Shown here: one piece after another, positions 55,425 through 64,000 of the stretch
Layout of the letters: each line of letters begins with the position of its first letter
Numbering within the stretch: position 1 is the stretch's first letter
NCBI RefSeq assembly: GCF_012926525.1
Contig: NZ_JABBNI010000047.1
Coordinates: 1 to 64,000 of the forward strand
Origin: Clostridium muellerianum
Lineage (GTDB): Bacteria > Bacillota > Clostridia > Clostridiales > Clostridiaceae
Reading direction: 5' to 3'
Length of the DNA: 64,000 nt
Program-made: the position numbers and the translations under genes
Notes under the pieces: model-generated
What the model was told of the DNA's origin: nothing
What the model saw: only the letters and a program-made list of their open reading frames with translations
The model's database searches: none

Positions 55425-56627
55425 TTAGCTTTCATTTGATTCAATGCAATCATTTTGATTTAAGATATTTGTATTAAAGTTTTTATAATATATTACTGAT
55501 GCTGCTGCTCCAAATATTGATAGTAAAGCTAATAGAAAATATCCATTTTTTATTGATGTTGATGAAGCTATTTTTCCCACAAACATTGGGAAAATTGACA
55601 TACCTATAGCATAAATAGCCTGAAAAAATCCCATTGCTGTAGATTTTTGATATTGTGGTACTTCTTTCATTGCTTCACTAGTTAAATATGAGCAAAGAAT
55701 TCCTGTAGACATGCCCGGAAGAATCTGTAGCAAAAAAATAACAGGAATGCTATCTAGTGTGGAAACAAGTATACAATAAACTGAAATTAAAGAAAAAACA
55801 GATGGAATCCACAATTTAGGTCCACTTTTGGCACAAAATTTTGAAGATGCAAATCCTGCTGATAGCACTGCAGATATCATATATAATATAGATGATAAGC
55901 CTACAATTAATGAAGTAGCTCCTAAATCTTTTAGTATCTGTGTTGTAAATGACATTGTTGTAGACATTTGAATGCCTTGCTGAATTAATGCCAAAATGGA
56001 AAAAAATATGAGGCGTTTATTTGTACATATTAATAAATATTTAGAAAAGGGAACATTTGAATTAATTTTTTGGTTTTGATGTTCTTTAATGTTAAGTGCT
56101 AAAACTGCACCAATCATACCAGATGCAGCACTCATAACACATAAAGCTTTCATGCCTAATTTATCATAAAATAATGTACTTACTATAAATCCAGCTAATA
56201 TTCCTATATTGTTAACAAGAATAATATTGCTTGTTCCTTTTTGTTGATCATCATATGAAAAATATCCAGTATAGTGAATCATATAAGAAATCCAGGTTGA
56301 TGAAGCTATTCCAGATAAAATGTTTGCAATAAGAAATCCTTCACTGTTTGGCATAATAACACGTATAAACGAAGCTAAGCCAGCAAAAGCAATTCCAATT
56401 AATATAAAACATTTATGTTTTCCAATAGAATCTGCCAAAACTCCAACTGGAAGCCTTAATAGACATTGAGAAATTCCATAAGAACCTATAATTGTTCCGA
56501 TCATATTTGCTGAAACATTAATCATAGATAAATATGGATTTTGGAATGGTATATAAACATATTGTGCAAACCAAAATAAGGCAACAATAATACGCAAGAG
56601 TATTTTTTGATTAATTATCTTTTTCAT
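55425..56627 (-). CDS. Major facilitator superfamily transporter
   Basis: 400 residues, twelve helices. The loop 2-3 motif appears as LPVGVLADSIGKHK. The substrate cannot be inferred; linkage with a GntR/FCD regulator suggests an organic acid or related nutrient. RBS AGGAGA precedes the ATG. Confidence 0.88.
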   Translation of the reverse strand: MKKIINQKILLRIIVALFWFAQYVYIPFQNPYLSMINVSANMIGTIIGSYGISQCLLRLPVGVLADSIGKHKCFILIGIAFAGLASFIRVIMPNSEGFLIANILSGIASSTWISYMIHYTGYFSYDDQQKGTSNIILVNNIGILAGFIVSTLFYDKLGMKALCVMSAASGMIGAVLALNIKEHQNQKINSNVPFSKYLLICTNKRLIFFSILALIQQGIQMSTTMSFTTQILKDLGATSLIVGLSSILYMISAVLSAGFASSKFCAKSGPKLWIPSVFSLISVYCILVSTLDSIPVIFLLQILPGMSTGILCSYLTSEAMKEVPQYQKSTAMGFFQAIYAIGMSIFPMFVGKIASSTSIKNGYFLLALLSIFGAAASVIYYKNFNTNILNQNDCIESNES

Positions 56628-56641
56628 AATACATTTCTCCT

Positions 56642-56677
56642 AAATGGTATATTTATGTTATAAATAATATACCATTT
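56642..56677. promoter_or_regulatory. Palindromic operator upstream of the MFS-GntR genes
   Basis: AAATGGTATAT and ATATACCATTT are perfect 11-base inverse halves with a 14-base spacer, directly upstream of the MFS ribosome site. Probable binding site of the adjacent GntR protein. Confidence 0.55.
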
Positions 56678-56877
56678 TCTATTATAATGCAAGTTTTAGT
56701 ATTATAAGTAAAAGAATTTAATACAGATATTTATAAAACAAGAGTTGACTCTCCAGTTACTGTATGCAGTATTCTTTCAATTGTAGATATTCGCACTAGA
56801 AAGTAGACATATATGTATAGATAAGTTTACTAATTTTAGTGGATACCTATATGAAATTTGAAAGAGGTGTATATTAG

Positions 56878-58263
56878 TTGAGCGAAAAGAGTATAAAAAT
56901 TAATGAAAGCTATATTGAAAATGAAAAGCTTAGCAAGCTTATTATGAAGTTTTCAATTCCCTGCGTACTTGCAATGGTGGTGAATGCTCTTTATAGTATT
57001 GTAGACCAGATTTTCATTGGTCAGGGAGTAGGCTATATTGGTAATGCAGCTACAAATATAACTTTTCCACTTGTAGTTTTAGCATTAGGTTTTTCACTAC
57101 TTTTAGGAGATGGAGCAGCAGCTTTTTATAGCATAAAGTTAGGAGAAAAAAACAAAGAAGAGGGCGCTAAGGCAATAGGCAATGCAATTGTTTTGATGGT
57201 ATTTTTAGGTTTTATATTTTTAGCAGCTGGATATATTTTTATGGAAAAGCTGCTGTGGGGCTTTGGAGCTACAAGCACTAACATTTCTATAGCACTGGAT
57301 TATATGAGAATAATTTTAATAGGATTTCCTTTCATGATTTTGGCAGCAGGCCTAAATTCAATAATACGTGCAGATGGCAGCCCAGAATATTCAATGCTTG
57401 CCATGATAGTGGGTGCAGTTATAAATATTGTTTTGAATCCTATACTTATATTTCATTTTGGTATGGGGGTTAAAGGTTCTGCCATAGCAACAATAATAGG
57501 ACAAATCTTGTCCTGTACAATTTCACTAAGTTATATTAATAAATTTAAAAATATAAAGTTTAAAAGAGAATATTTGAAGCTTGATGTAAAGGTGAGTAAG
57601 ACAGTAGTGCTCTTAGGAATATCCAGTTTAATTACCCAGGTAGCAGTAACAGTAATAATAATAGTAAGTAATAATATGCTTAAAACTTATGGAGCACAAT
57701 CAATTTATGGTAGTGACATTCCTATATCAGCAATAGGTATTGTAATGAAAGTTAATGAACTTTTATTAGGAGTGGTAATAGGTATAGCAATAGGAGGCCA
57801 GCCAATACTTGGATACAATTACGGTGCTAAAAACTTTAAACGTGTTAAAGATACCTATTTTATGCTTATAAAAATAGCAACTGTTGTATCAATAATAGGA
57901 TTCATTATATTTCAGTTTTTTACACAGGGTATAATAAATTTATTTGGCCAAAATAATGCATTGTATAATGAATTTGCATTAAAATCCTTTAAAATATTTT
58001 TGATGCTCTGTATGTTTATAGGTTTTGAACTTACAAGTTGTGTTTTCTTTCAGTCTATAGGTAAACCTGGAAAAGCAATGCTTCTTACACTATGTAAGCA
58101 GACTTTCTTCATAGTTCCTCTTATGATAATTTTACCTAAATTTCTTGGAGTTTTAGGAGTATTGTATGCAGGACCTTGTGCAGAAATATTATCAGTTATA
58201 GTGACTGGTATTCTTATTACTTCGGAACTTAAGAAATATTCAAAGGTTGAGGAAGTTAGCTGA
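56878..58263 (+). CDS. MATE family efflux protein, second
   Basis: 461 residues from a TTG start behind AAAGAGGTG. Twelve helices; MKFSIPCVLAMVVNALYSIVDQIFIGQGVG is the MATE N-terminal signature. It belongs to a different subgroup from the pump at 49808. A subtilisin-like gene follows 150 bp later. Confidence 0.92.
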   Translation: MSEKSIKINESYIENEKLSKLIMKFSIPCVLAMVVNALYSIVDQIFIGQGVGYIGNAATNITFPLVVLALGFSLLLGDGAAAFYSIKLGEKNKEEGAKAIGNAIVLMVFLGFIFLAAGYIFMEKLLWGFGATSTNISIALDYMRIILIGFPFMILAAGLNSIIRADGSPEYSMLAMIVGAVINIVLNPILIFHFGMGVKGSAIATIIGQILSCTISLSYINKFKNIKFKREYLKLDVKVSKTVVLLGISSLITQVAVTVIIIVSNNMLKTYGAQSIYGSDIPISAIGIVMKVNELLLGVVIGIAIGGQPILGYNYGAKNFKRVKDTYFMLIKIATVVSIIGFIIFQFFTQGIINLFGQNNALYNEFALKSFKIFLMLCMFIGFELTSCVFFQSIGKPGKAMLLTLCKQTFFIVPLMIILPKFLGVLGVLYAGPCAEILSVIVTGILITSELKKYSKVEEVS

Positions 58264-58412
58264 CAATTTATGTTGTCACTTAATTTCTAATTAGAATGTA
58301 ATAAAATAATTAAGAAACAATTAAGATTTTCATCGGCTTTTTTTTAAGAAATTAAGTCCAAAATTGTAAATGTTAGTTATAAGAAAAATATTTATAATGG
58401 GGGACTTAAAGT

Positions 58413-59366
58413 ATGAAAAGTAAATTAAAAAAAGTTTTAATAGGTATAAGTATATTTGTTATGATAGTTTCTGTAACGTATAATGTACTTTTAATATTAA
58501 AAGTTAACAATCAGCCATGGAATATTGCTTTTGCAAATGCAAATTCAAGAGATACTTATTTTACAATACACAATGTAAAACAAGCTCAAAGTATAAGTAA
58601 AGGAAAAGGGATTAAGGTAGGAATTTTAGATCATTGTTTTGGGTATGAATCTCACAAAGATTTGTACAGTGGTGCTGTTGATTTTATAAATAGTCCTTAT
58701 GCCTTAAACAAATCTAATGAACATGGATACTGGATGGCTAATACTTTAAAAGAAATTGCTCCAGAATGTGAAGTATATGCGTTAAATACTGCAGCTAGCA
58801 TGGATGAAGATAAAAGAGTTACTGCTATGATAAATGCAATAGATTGGTCAATAAAAAATCACATTGATATTTTAACCTATTCTCAAAGGCCTATATCAGA
58901 TAAAAATCGTAAAAGGTTTGATGAAGCTGTAAATAAGGCAGTAAAAAATAATATTATAACTACTTTTATTCATTATGATAATCCTAATAATATCTGGCCT
59001 GGACAAATGGTTGATCCTAAGTATATGGAAAAAGGAAAGAGAGAACCGGATTTTAGTATTTTACAGTATGACTATAATACTTTGAGAACAGAAACATATG
59101 AAAAGTACAAAAAATTAAAAAGCAATATTTCTGACGGTAATGATACTCCATATTACTCAGTCTCTTCCACTTCACCAGTTACAGCAGGATTTATAGCTAT
59201 ATTAAAAAGCATAAATAATAAACTTACACCAGATGAGTATAGACAAATTTTGAAGAAGACAGCTTATAAAACTACATTTACAGATCCATTTACATTAAAA
59301 AAAGTGGAATGTTCAAATGTTGTAGATATAGGAAAAGCTGCTGTATATATTAAAGCAAATTATTAA
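58413..59366 (+). CDS. Membrane-anchored subtilisin-like (S8) serine protease
   Basis: 317 residues behind GGGGGA. An N-terminal uncleaved-looking helix (about 7-29) is followed at once by a compact S8 domain without a recognisable propeptide. The triad is D73 (VGILDHCFG), H104 (EHGYWMANTL) and S254 (SSTSPVTAG, where subtilisins have GTSMATP). The oxyanion-region Asn is not certain. It may process a surface or secreted peptide; the neighbouring MATE pump could be linked. Confidence 0.8.
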   Translation: MKSKLKKVLIGISIFVMIVSVTYNVLLILKVNNQPWNIAFANANSRDTYFTIHNVKQAQSISKGKGIKVGILDHCFGYESHKDLYSGAVDFINSPYALNKSNEHGYWMANTLKEIAPECEVYALNTAASMDEDKRVTAMINAIDWSIKNHIDILTYSQRPISDKNRKRFDEAVNKAVKNNIITTFIHYDNPNNIWPGQMVDPKYMEKGKREPDFSILQYDYNTLRTETYEKYKKLKSNISDGNDTPYYSVSSTSPVTAGFIAILKSINNKLTPDEYRQILKKTAYKTTFTDPFTLKKVECSNVVDIGKAAVYIKANY

Positions 59367-59389
59367 GGTTTTAGGCTATGTTGAAAAAC

Positions 59390-59436
59390 GTACCAATTTT
59401 TGCAAGGGAATAGATCCCTTACAAAGGTTGGTACAT
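59390..59436 (+). terminator. Terminator after the S8 gene
   Basis: GTACCAATTTTTGCAAGGGA faces TCCCTTACAAAGGTTGGTAC around ATAGA, then ATTTTAG. Lying between converging genes, it could serve both. Confidence 0.7.
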
Positions 59437-59466
59437 TTTAGCTTATAATCTTTGTTGCTACTCAAT

Positions 59467-61149
59467 TTAGATTGCTGAAGCATTATCTGTGCTTTCAACA
59501 AACTGTTTATCGTTTAATTCAATTTTTCTCTTCTTATCACTGAATAACGCAAAAAGTATACCTGGTAAAAGAATTATAGCGCTCACTTTAAATGTAAAAC
59601 TAAAAGCTTTAACAGTATAGGTCAAAAATGTATCTTGGATATTAGGTACTATTTTTTTTATTTCTTTCTTTTGAGCCTCAAAACTTTTTTTGATTTTATT
59701 TTTATCCTTAGCTGGGGAAGAAGCTAGCACAGCAGTTTCTTTTTTATCAATTATGTTTAATATTTCTGAAAGACTAGCTTTTTTAGTGCTGCCTGCTTTA
59801 ATAGAAGAAATCATGTTCAGCTTGGTTTTATTATCAAATACAGTATCATTCTGTATTGTTTGTACAGCGGAGTCTTTAGCATAAGACATCTGGGTAGCCA
59901 TATTTGATGTAAATATAGTTAAAAATAAGGCAACTCCAAGTACAGTTCCAAGCGTTCTTGTCATGTTATTTATTCCAGAAGCTATTCCTATTTTATTTAC
60001 AGGAACATTAGCCACTATAGAACCTATTAGTGTTGCCATACTTAAACCCGTACCAGAACCAGCAACAATTAATCTTAAAATAATATCTATGTTTGAAGAA
60101 TTTTGAGTAAGAGAACTATTTAAGTAGCAGGAGGTACAAAGTAAAAGAATACCTAATGCACTAGTAACTTTACTGCCTAATTTTTTTGTCAGAATAGTAG
60201 CTAATAATGAAAATAGCATTGAAGTTAAGGACATAGTTGAAATGATAAGTCCTGCTGACAGTTGATTTAATCCTTTAACCTGAATTAGGAAAAAAGATAG
60301 CAAATAGGTACCAGACATCATACCAAGTCCCAGTAAGAATAGAGTAATGGAACCATTTGTAAATGGTGCAGATTTAAATAAGCTAAGTGGAACCATGGGT
60401 TCCTTAACTTTTAGTTCAATAATAATAAATAGTATAAGGGCTATGACAGAAACTGCAAACAATGAAAGGATAAAGCTTGAAGTCCAGCCTTTTTCATTAG
60501 CCTTCATCAATGCGAAAGTTAAACAAAGCATAGAAATTGAGATTGTTATAATTCCACCAAAGTCTATACTTTTACTTGCAGTTGGGTCATAAGATTCCTT
60601 TATGAATTTCATAGTTAATAGTATACAAATGCAACCTATAGGTACATTAATAAAGAAAATATATCTCCAATTAAAAAATTGAGTTACTATACCCCCAATG
60701 GATGGTCCACTTGCAGCAGCAAGACCAGAAAAAGCTCCCCAAAGTGCCATAATAGTTCTTCTCTTTTTTGGTGGGAATATTTCAAGAGAAAGAGGCGCTG
60801 AAATAGTCACAACAAAAGCTGCTGCTAGCCCTTGAATTGTTCTAAATAATATAAGTTCTTGAAGAGAATTTGAAATACCACATAAAAGTGAAGATATAGT
60901 AAATAAAAACACTCCTGCAATAAACAGTTTTTTTCTGCCAAATTGATCTGCTAATCTCGAAACAGTTACTAGAATAACTGCAGTAGCTAGATTATAGGCA
61001 TTTACTACCCAAGAAATATGATCCATAGTAGTATTAAAGTATTCAGCCATTTTAGGCAAAGTGATATTTACTACAGTTGTATCCAACAATGCCATAAAAA
61101 AACCTAAAATAATAGATATAAAAGAAATGATTTGATATTTTTTGTTCAT
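59467..61149 (-). CDS. DHA2-type (EmrB/QacA) MFS drug exporter
   Basis: 560 residues with fourteen predicted helices, plus a hydrophilic loop between the last two (about 425-500). LDTTVVNITLPKMA, SRLADQFGRKK and GGIVTQFFNWRYIFFINVPIG are DHA2 signatures. RBS AGGAGG. A PadR-type operator precedes it and a padR gene follows in opposite order, a drug-inducible pump arrangement. Confidence 0.93.
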   Translation of the reverse strand: MNKKYQIISFISIILGFFMALLDTTVVNITLPKMAEYFNTTMDHISWVVNAYNLATAVILVTVSRLADQFGRKKLFIAGVFLFTISSLLCGISNSLQELILFRTIQGLAAAFVVTISAPLSLEIFPPKKRRTIMALWGAFSGLAAASGPSIGGIVTQFFNWRYIFFINVPIGCICILLTMKFIKESYDPTASKSIDFGGIITISISMLCLTFALMKANEKGWTSSFILSLFAVSVIALILFIIIELKVKEPMVPLSLFKSAPFTNGSITLFLLGLGMMSGTYLLSFFLIQVKGLNQLSAGLIISTMSLTSMLFSLLATILTKKLGSKVTSALGILLLCTSCYLNSSLTQNSSNIDIILRLIVAGSGTGLSMATLIGSIVANVPVNKIGIASGINNMTRTLGTVLGVALFLTIFTSNMATQMSYAKDSAVQTIQNDTVFDNKTKLNMISSIKAGSTKKASLSEILNIIDKKETAVLASSPAKDKNKIKKSFEAQKKEIKKIVPNIQDTFLTYTVKAFSFTFKVSAIILLPGILFALFSDKKRKIELNDKQFVESTDNASAI

Positions 61150-61196
61150 AAGACAAACCTCCTAAAAATAATGTAACATATATTGGTGTATAATAA

Positions 61197-61216
61197 ACTA
61201 CTATAAAATATAGTAG
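61197..61216. promoter_or_regulatory. PadR operator at the MFS pump
   Basis: CTACTATA and TATAGTAG with an AAA spacer, between the pump start and the padR stop. The same halves with a GAG spacer occur at 61819-61843. Confidence 0.7.
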
Positions 61217-61269
61217 ATGGGCGAAAAAAATGTCTCTCAATATAAGGACTTATTAGAGACATTAAATCA

Positions 61270-61797
61270 TTAATTATAATAATCAAAAACTTTTTCAGAC
61301 CATTTTTCTAAAATTTTATAGAATTCGTTATATAGATCTAATATAAGAAATTCAGAACCAGATTTTTCATTGTGTTGTTTTGTGTAATTATAAATTGGTT
61401 CCACAAATGCTCTACGTTCTGCTGCCTTTTCTTTGAAGTTTTTAAGGTATTCTTTTCTTTTTCCTTCTGGTAAATTTTCTATATTCACTAAAAATGCATT
61501 AAAATCCAAATAAAGATTTCCTATATGCTTTGAACTTTCTTCCATTAGCTCATTGAAATATGCATTTCCTTTTTCATTCAGTGAATATAATGTTTTTTCA
61601 GGCATTTCACCTTCTTTAACAGTTCTTGAATTTAAATATCCATTATCGCATAATTTAATTATGTTTTTATAAATTGACGGGTTACTGATTTTTAGCCACT
61701 TAGTTAGATTCCAGATATCAAATTCTTTAACCATTTCGTAGGCACTTTTCTCTTTATTTTTCAAATAGCCAAGTATTATTAAATTTATTGAAGACAA
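61270..61797 (-). CDS. PadR family transcriptional regulator
   Basis: 175 residues if translation starts at the TTG at 61797, which has GGTGGTG six bases upstream; an ATG at 61812 overlaps that site. An N-terminal winged helix (SINLIILGYLKNKEKSAYEMVKEF) and a C-terminal helical domain (about 90-175) match PadR with the Vir_act_alpha_C-type tail. It is transcribed ahead of and in the same direction as the MFS pump, and similar palindromes precede both. Confidence 0.9.
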   Translation of the reverse strand: MSSINLIILGYLKNKEKSAYEMVKEFDIWNLTKWLKISNPSIYKNIIKLCDNGYLNSRTVKEGEMPEKTLYSLNEKGNAYFNELMEESSKHIGNLYLDFNAFLVNIENLPEGKRKEYLKNFKEKAAERRAFVEPIYNYTKQHNEKSGSEFLILDLYNEFYKILEKWSEKVFDYYN

Positions 61798-61818
61798 TTT
61801 AATCACCACCATTTCATT

Positions 61819-61843
61819 ATACTACTATAGAGTATAGTAGTAT
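61819..61843. promoter_or_regulatory. PadR autoregulatory operator
   Basis: ATACTACTATA and TATAGTAGTAT, perfect 11-base halves with a GAG spacer, 7 to 22 bases upstream of the padR start region. Confidence 0.75.
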
Positions 61844-61972
61844 ACAATATATTTGTCAATATGGAATTTAAAAGTAATTTATATCTAATTGTGTTAAATA
61901 TTTGAATAATGATATTGCTATGCTGTATAATTAAATACAGATACAATAGTAAGTTACTACAAAGTAAAGGGG

Positions 61973-62440
61973 ATGGTCATTATTCTTATCATTGAGCATT
62001 TAGCAGATCACAAAGAACACATTGATACAGTGACAAATTGGCTTTGGAAGGAATTTGGAAAGGAAAATAACCGAGAATTTTTTGAAAGTATAATAAAAAA
62101 CAGTTTAATAAAAGATAAACTACCATTAACATTTATTGCACTTGAAGATAATGAATTAGTAGGAACTATAGGACTTTGGAGAAGTGACTTAGTAAGTAGA
62201 CAAGACCTTTTTCCTTGGTTGTCAGCATTGTTTGTTAAAGAAGATTGCAGAGGAAAAAGGATTGGACAAAAATTGCAGAACTTTTTAGTTGAGTATTGCA
62301 GAGAAGCAGGGTATAAAGAACTATTTCTTTATACTGATCTTTGTAACTATTATGAAAAAACTGGATGGGAATACCTTGATGATGGTGTGGAATATTCAGG
62401 GCAGTATTTAAAAATATATAAGAAGGAATTGAACAAGTAA
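61973..62440 (+). CDS. GNAT family N-acetyltransferase
   Basis: 155 residues. The acetyl-CoA loop CRGKRIGQKLQNFL contains R-x-x-G-x-G/K, preceded by the LSALFVKED strand and followed by KELFLYTDLCNYYEKTGWEYL. The start is uncertain: the ATG at 61973 touches the AAAGGGG site. The substrate is unknown. Confidence 0.85.
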   Translation: MVIILIIEHLADHKEHIDTVTNWLWKEFGKENNREFFESIIKNSLIKDKLPLTFIALEDNELVGTIGLWRSDLVSRQDLFPWLSALFVKEDCRGKRIGQKLQNFLVEYCREAGYKELFLYTDLCNYYEKTGWEYLDDGVEYSGQYLKIYKKELNK

Positions 62441-62466
62441 TACATAGTATTTTTTTAATATTAATT

Positions 62467-62492
62467 AAGGGAAGCCATTTTTGGTTTCCCTT
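62467..62492. terminator. Hairpin after the GNAT gene
   Basis: AAGGGAAGCC pairs with GGTTTCCCTT around ATTTTT; it lacks a long T run, so it is a weak or structural terminator. Confidence 0.5.
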
Positions 62493-62617
62493 AAAAATTG
62501 TCATATTATCAATATTGTTTTCCAAATATGATAAAAACACAAAAAAGCTACAAAAACATTTTGGTTTAAACAAAGCTGCATTATGATAAAATAAGGATAT
62601 AGGATGGTGAGAGGATT

Positions 62618-64000
62618 GTGAAAAAGAAATTTAATGTAACAGGAACTTGTATTTCAAGTAGGCACTACATGGTGGATACGTCAAATAAGATAGATAAAAT
62701 AATAGACTTAGTTAAAAATGAAGAGTATTTCATAATAAACAGACCAAGGCAATATGGAAAAACTACTACTTTATTTTTATTAAATAATAGATTGAAAAAG
62801 AATGAAGAATACCTACCTATAAAAATAAGTTTTGAGGGCATAGGAGACTTAATCTTTGAGAAGGAAGATATATTTGTAAAGACATTTATAGAAATAATAA
62901 GTGATAGTTTACTTTTAGAATATGAAAAATTAGCTGCTTTTTTAGAAGAAATGGGCAAAGAGGTTACAAATTTTAAGGATTTATCAAAAGTTGTAACAAA
63001 ATTTATTTTAAAATCAGAGAAAAAAGTAGTTTTGATGATAGATGAAGTGGATAAAAGCAGCAATAATCAAATGTTTTTAAGCTTCTTAGGAATGCTTAGA
63101 AATAAATATTTACTTAGAAATGAAGGTTTAGACTATACCTTTCATAGTGTAATTTTAGCAGGAGTACACGATATAAAGACGCTAAAAATTAAAATGAGGC
63201 CAGAGGAAGAACAGAAATACAATAGTCCCTGGAATATAGCAGCAGATTTTGATGTGGATATGAGCTTTTCAGCAAAGGAAATAAAGACCATGCTTGATGA
63301 TTATGTGGAAAACAAAGCTGTAAAGCTAGACAAAGAATATTTTTCAGAAAAGCTGTATTATTATACCTCAGGGTATCCTTTTTTAGTAAGCAAACTATGT
63401 AAGATAATAGATGAAAAAATAATGCAGGAAGACAGTTTAATATGGCACAAAGAATATATGGATTTAGCAGTTAAAGGAATATTAAGGGAAAGCAATACCA
63501 ACTTTGATAGTCTTATTAAAAATATTGAAAATAATGAGGAACTAAAAATTTTAGTAAAAAGGATTATCTTGGATAATGATGATATAGCATATGTAGCTGA
63601 TAACCCGATAATAAATTTGGGAATAATTTATGGAATATTTAAAAATGAAAACAGTAAAGTAAAAATTAATAATAGGATATATGAGCAAAGAATTTATAAC
63701 TATATGAGTTCACTTGTAGAAACTACAGTTAGTATAGGTTCTTATAATCAGCAAAGTGCTTATATAAAGGAAGATGGTATATTAGATATAAGAAAGATTC
63801 TTATAAAATTCTCAGAATTTATGAAGCATGAGTATTCACAAAAAAGAGAAGCTTTTTTAGAAGCGGATGGAAGGCTTTTATTTTTAGCCTTTATAAGTCC
63901 TATAATAAACGGAACAGGCTTTGCATTTAAGGAAGTGCAGGGTGGGGACGAGAAGCGTTTTGATATAGTTATAACCTATAATAAAAAAATGTATATACTA
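62618..64000 (+). CDS. AAA-ATPase-like / PD-(D/E)XK protein, 3' end outside the window
   Basis: The GTG at 62618 (GAGAGGA upstream) opens a frame of 461 codons that runs off the window edge. Walker A is RPRQYGKTT (42-50) and Walker B VVLMIDEVD (137-145), as in the AAA-ATPase_like (PF09820-type) family, whose members end in a PD-(D/E)XK_9 nuclease-like domain. The last visible residues (EADGRLLFLAF, then EKRFDIVITYNKKMYIL) are the start of that domain; the expected E-x-K lies just beyond. These proteins are often multi-copy; their role is unknown. Confidence 0.88.
   Translation, partial: MKKKFNVTGTCISSRHYMVDTSNKIDKIIDLVKNEEYFIINRPRQYGKTTTLFLLNNRLKKNEEYLPIKISFEGIGDLIFEKEDIFVKTFIEIISDSLLLEYEKLAAFLEEMGKEVTNFKDLSKVVTKFILKSEKKVVLMIDEVDKSSNNQMFLSFLGMLRNKYLLRNEGLDYTFHSVILAGVHDIKTLKIKMRPEEEQKYNSPWNIAADFDVDMSFSAKEIKTMLDDYVENKAVKLDKEYFSEKLYYYTSGYPFLVSKLCKIIDEKIMQEDSLIWHKEYMDLAVKGILRESNTNFDSLIKNIENNEELKILVKRIILDNDDIAYVADNPIINLGIIYGIFKNENSKVKINNRIYEQRIYNYMSSLVETTVSIGSYNQQSAYIKEDGILDIRKILIKFSEFMKHEYSQKREAFLEADGRLLFLAFISPIINGTGFAFKEVQGGDEKRFDIVITYNKKMYIL

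Noticed and set aside
62235-62573. 112-codon minus-strand frame at the end of the GNAT gene
   Set aside because: Antisense shadow with no ribosome site and no recognisable domain.

Overview
The window is AT-rich, dense with short intergenic spaces, and reads as a chromosomal segment of a low-GC Firmicute of the genus Clostridium or a close relative. The reasons are the A/T-ending codon use (Arg mostly AGA), strong GGAGG-type ribosome binding sites, the order maf-radC-mreBCD-PBP2-minCDE-rodA, sporulation-type membrane proteases, an L21 leader, an N-terminally extended ribosomal L27 with its Prp protease, and a full selenocysteine locus. I do not name a species.

Layout. 1-4.9 kb: a 5'-truncated DDE transposase and its palindromic flank, an ACT-domain protein, a long palindrome, a GNAT remnant, a leucyl aminopeptidase on the minus strand and a GNAT gene. 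5-19.4 kb: the cell-shape and division block (SPOR-like membrane protein, DUF4321, maf, radC, mreB, mreC, mreD, two tandem class B PBP2 genes, minC, minD, minE, rodA, mgsA). 19.8-29.4 kb: M23 plus M50 proteins in the spoIVFA-spoIVFB position, a radical-SAM pair (TIGR03960/TIGR03936), RNase G, rplU-prp-rpmA under an L21 leader, obgE and yhbY. 29.7-34.6 kb: nadD, yqeK, ridA, an RluA-family pseudouridine synthase, a D,D-carboxypeptidase and a ComEA-like protein. 35.2-40.1 kb: the selenocysteine locus selD-selA-selB plus tRNA-Sec; selD itself reads an in-frame UGA as Sec. 40.7-64 kb is accessory: a Kup transporter, three probable orphan immunity-type genes, a candidate small RNA, a sugar acetyltransferase, an AAA ATPase, a MalT-like LuxR regulator, two MATE pumps, MerR, GntR and PadR regulators with transporters, an M28 peptidase, an anchored subtilisin-like protease, and a 3'-truncated AAA/PD-(D/E)XK protein.

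The feature that stands out beyond ordinary genes is a set of long imperfect palindromes of at least five sequence types, nearly all placed just downstream of a stop codon. Family A has four copies: two are nearly identical in opposite orientation 11 kb apart, and another has a different outer stem that still pairs. Family B has three copies carrying GAGGACA micro-repeats. Family C has one full copy and one solo end joined to a broken gene. Other points worth checking are a stand-alone sRNA-like unit at 44.14-44.31 kb, a PadR operator shared by the padR gene and its MFS pump, and a tandem PBP2 duplication that includes the terminator.
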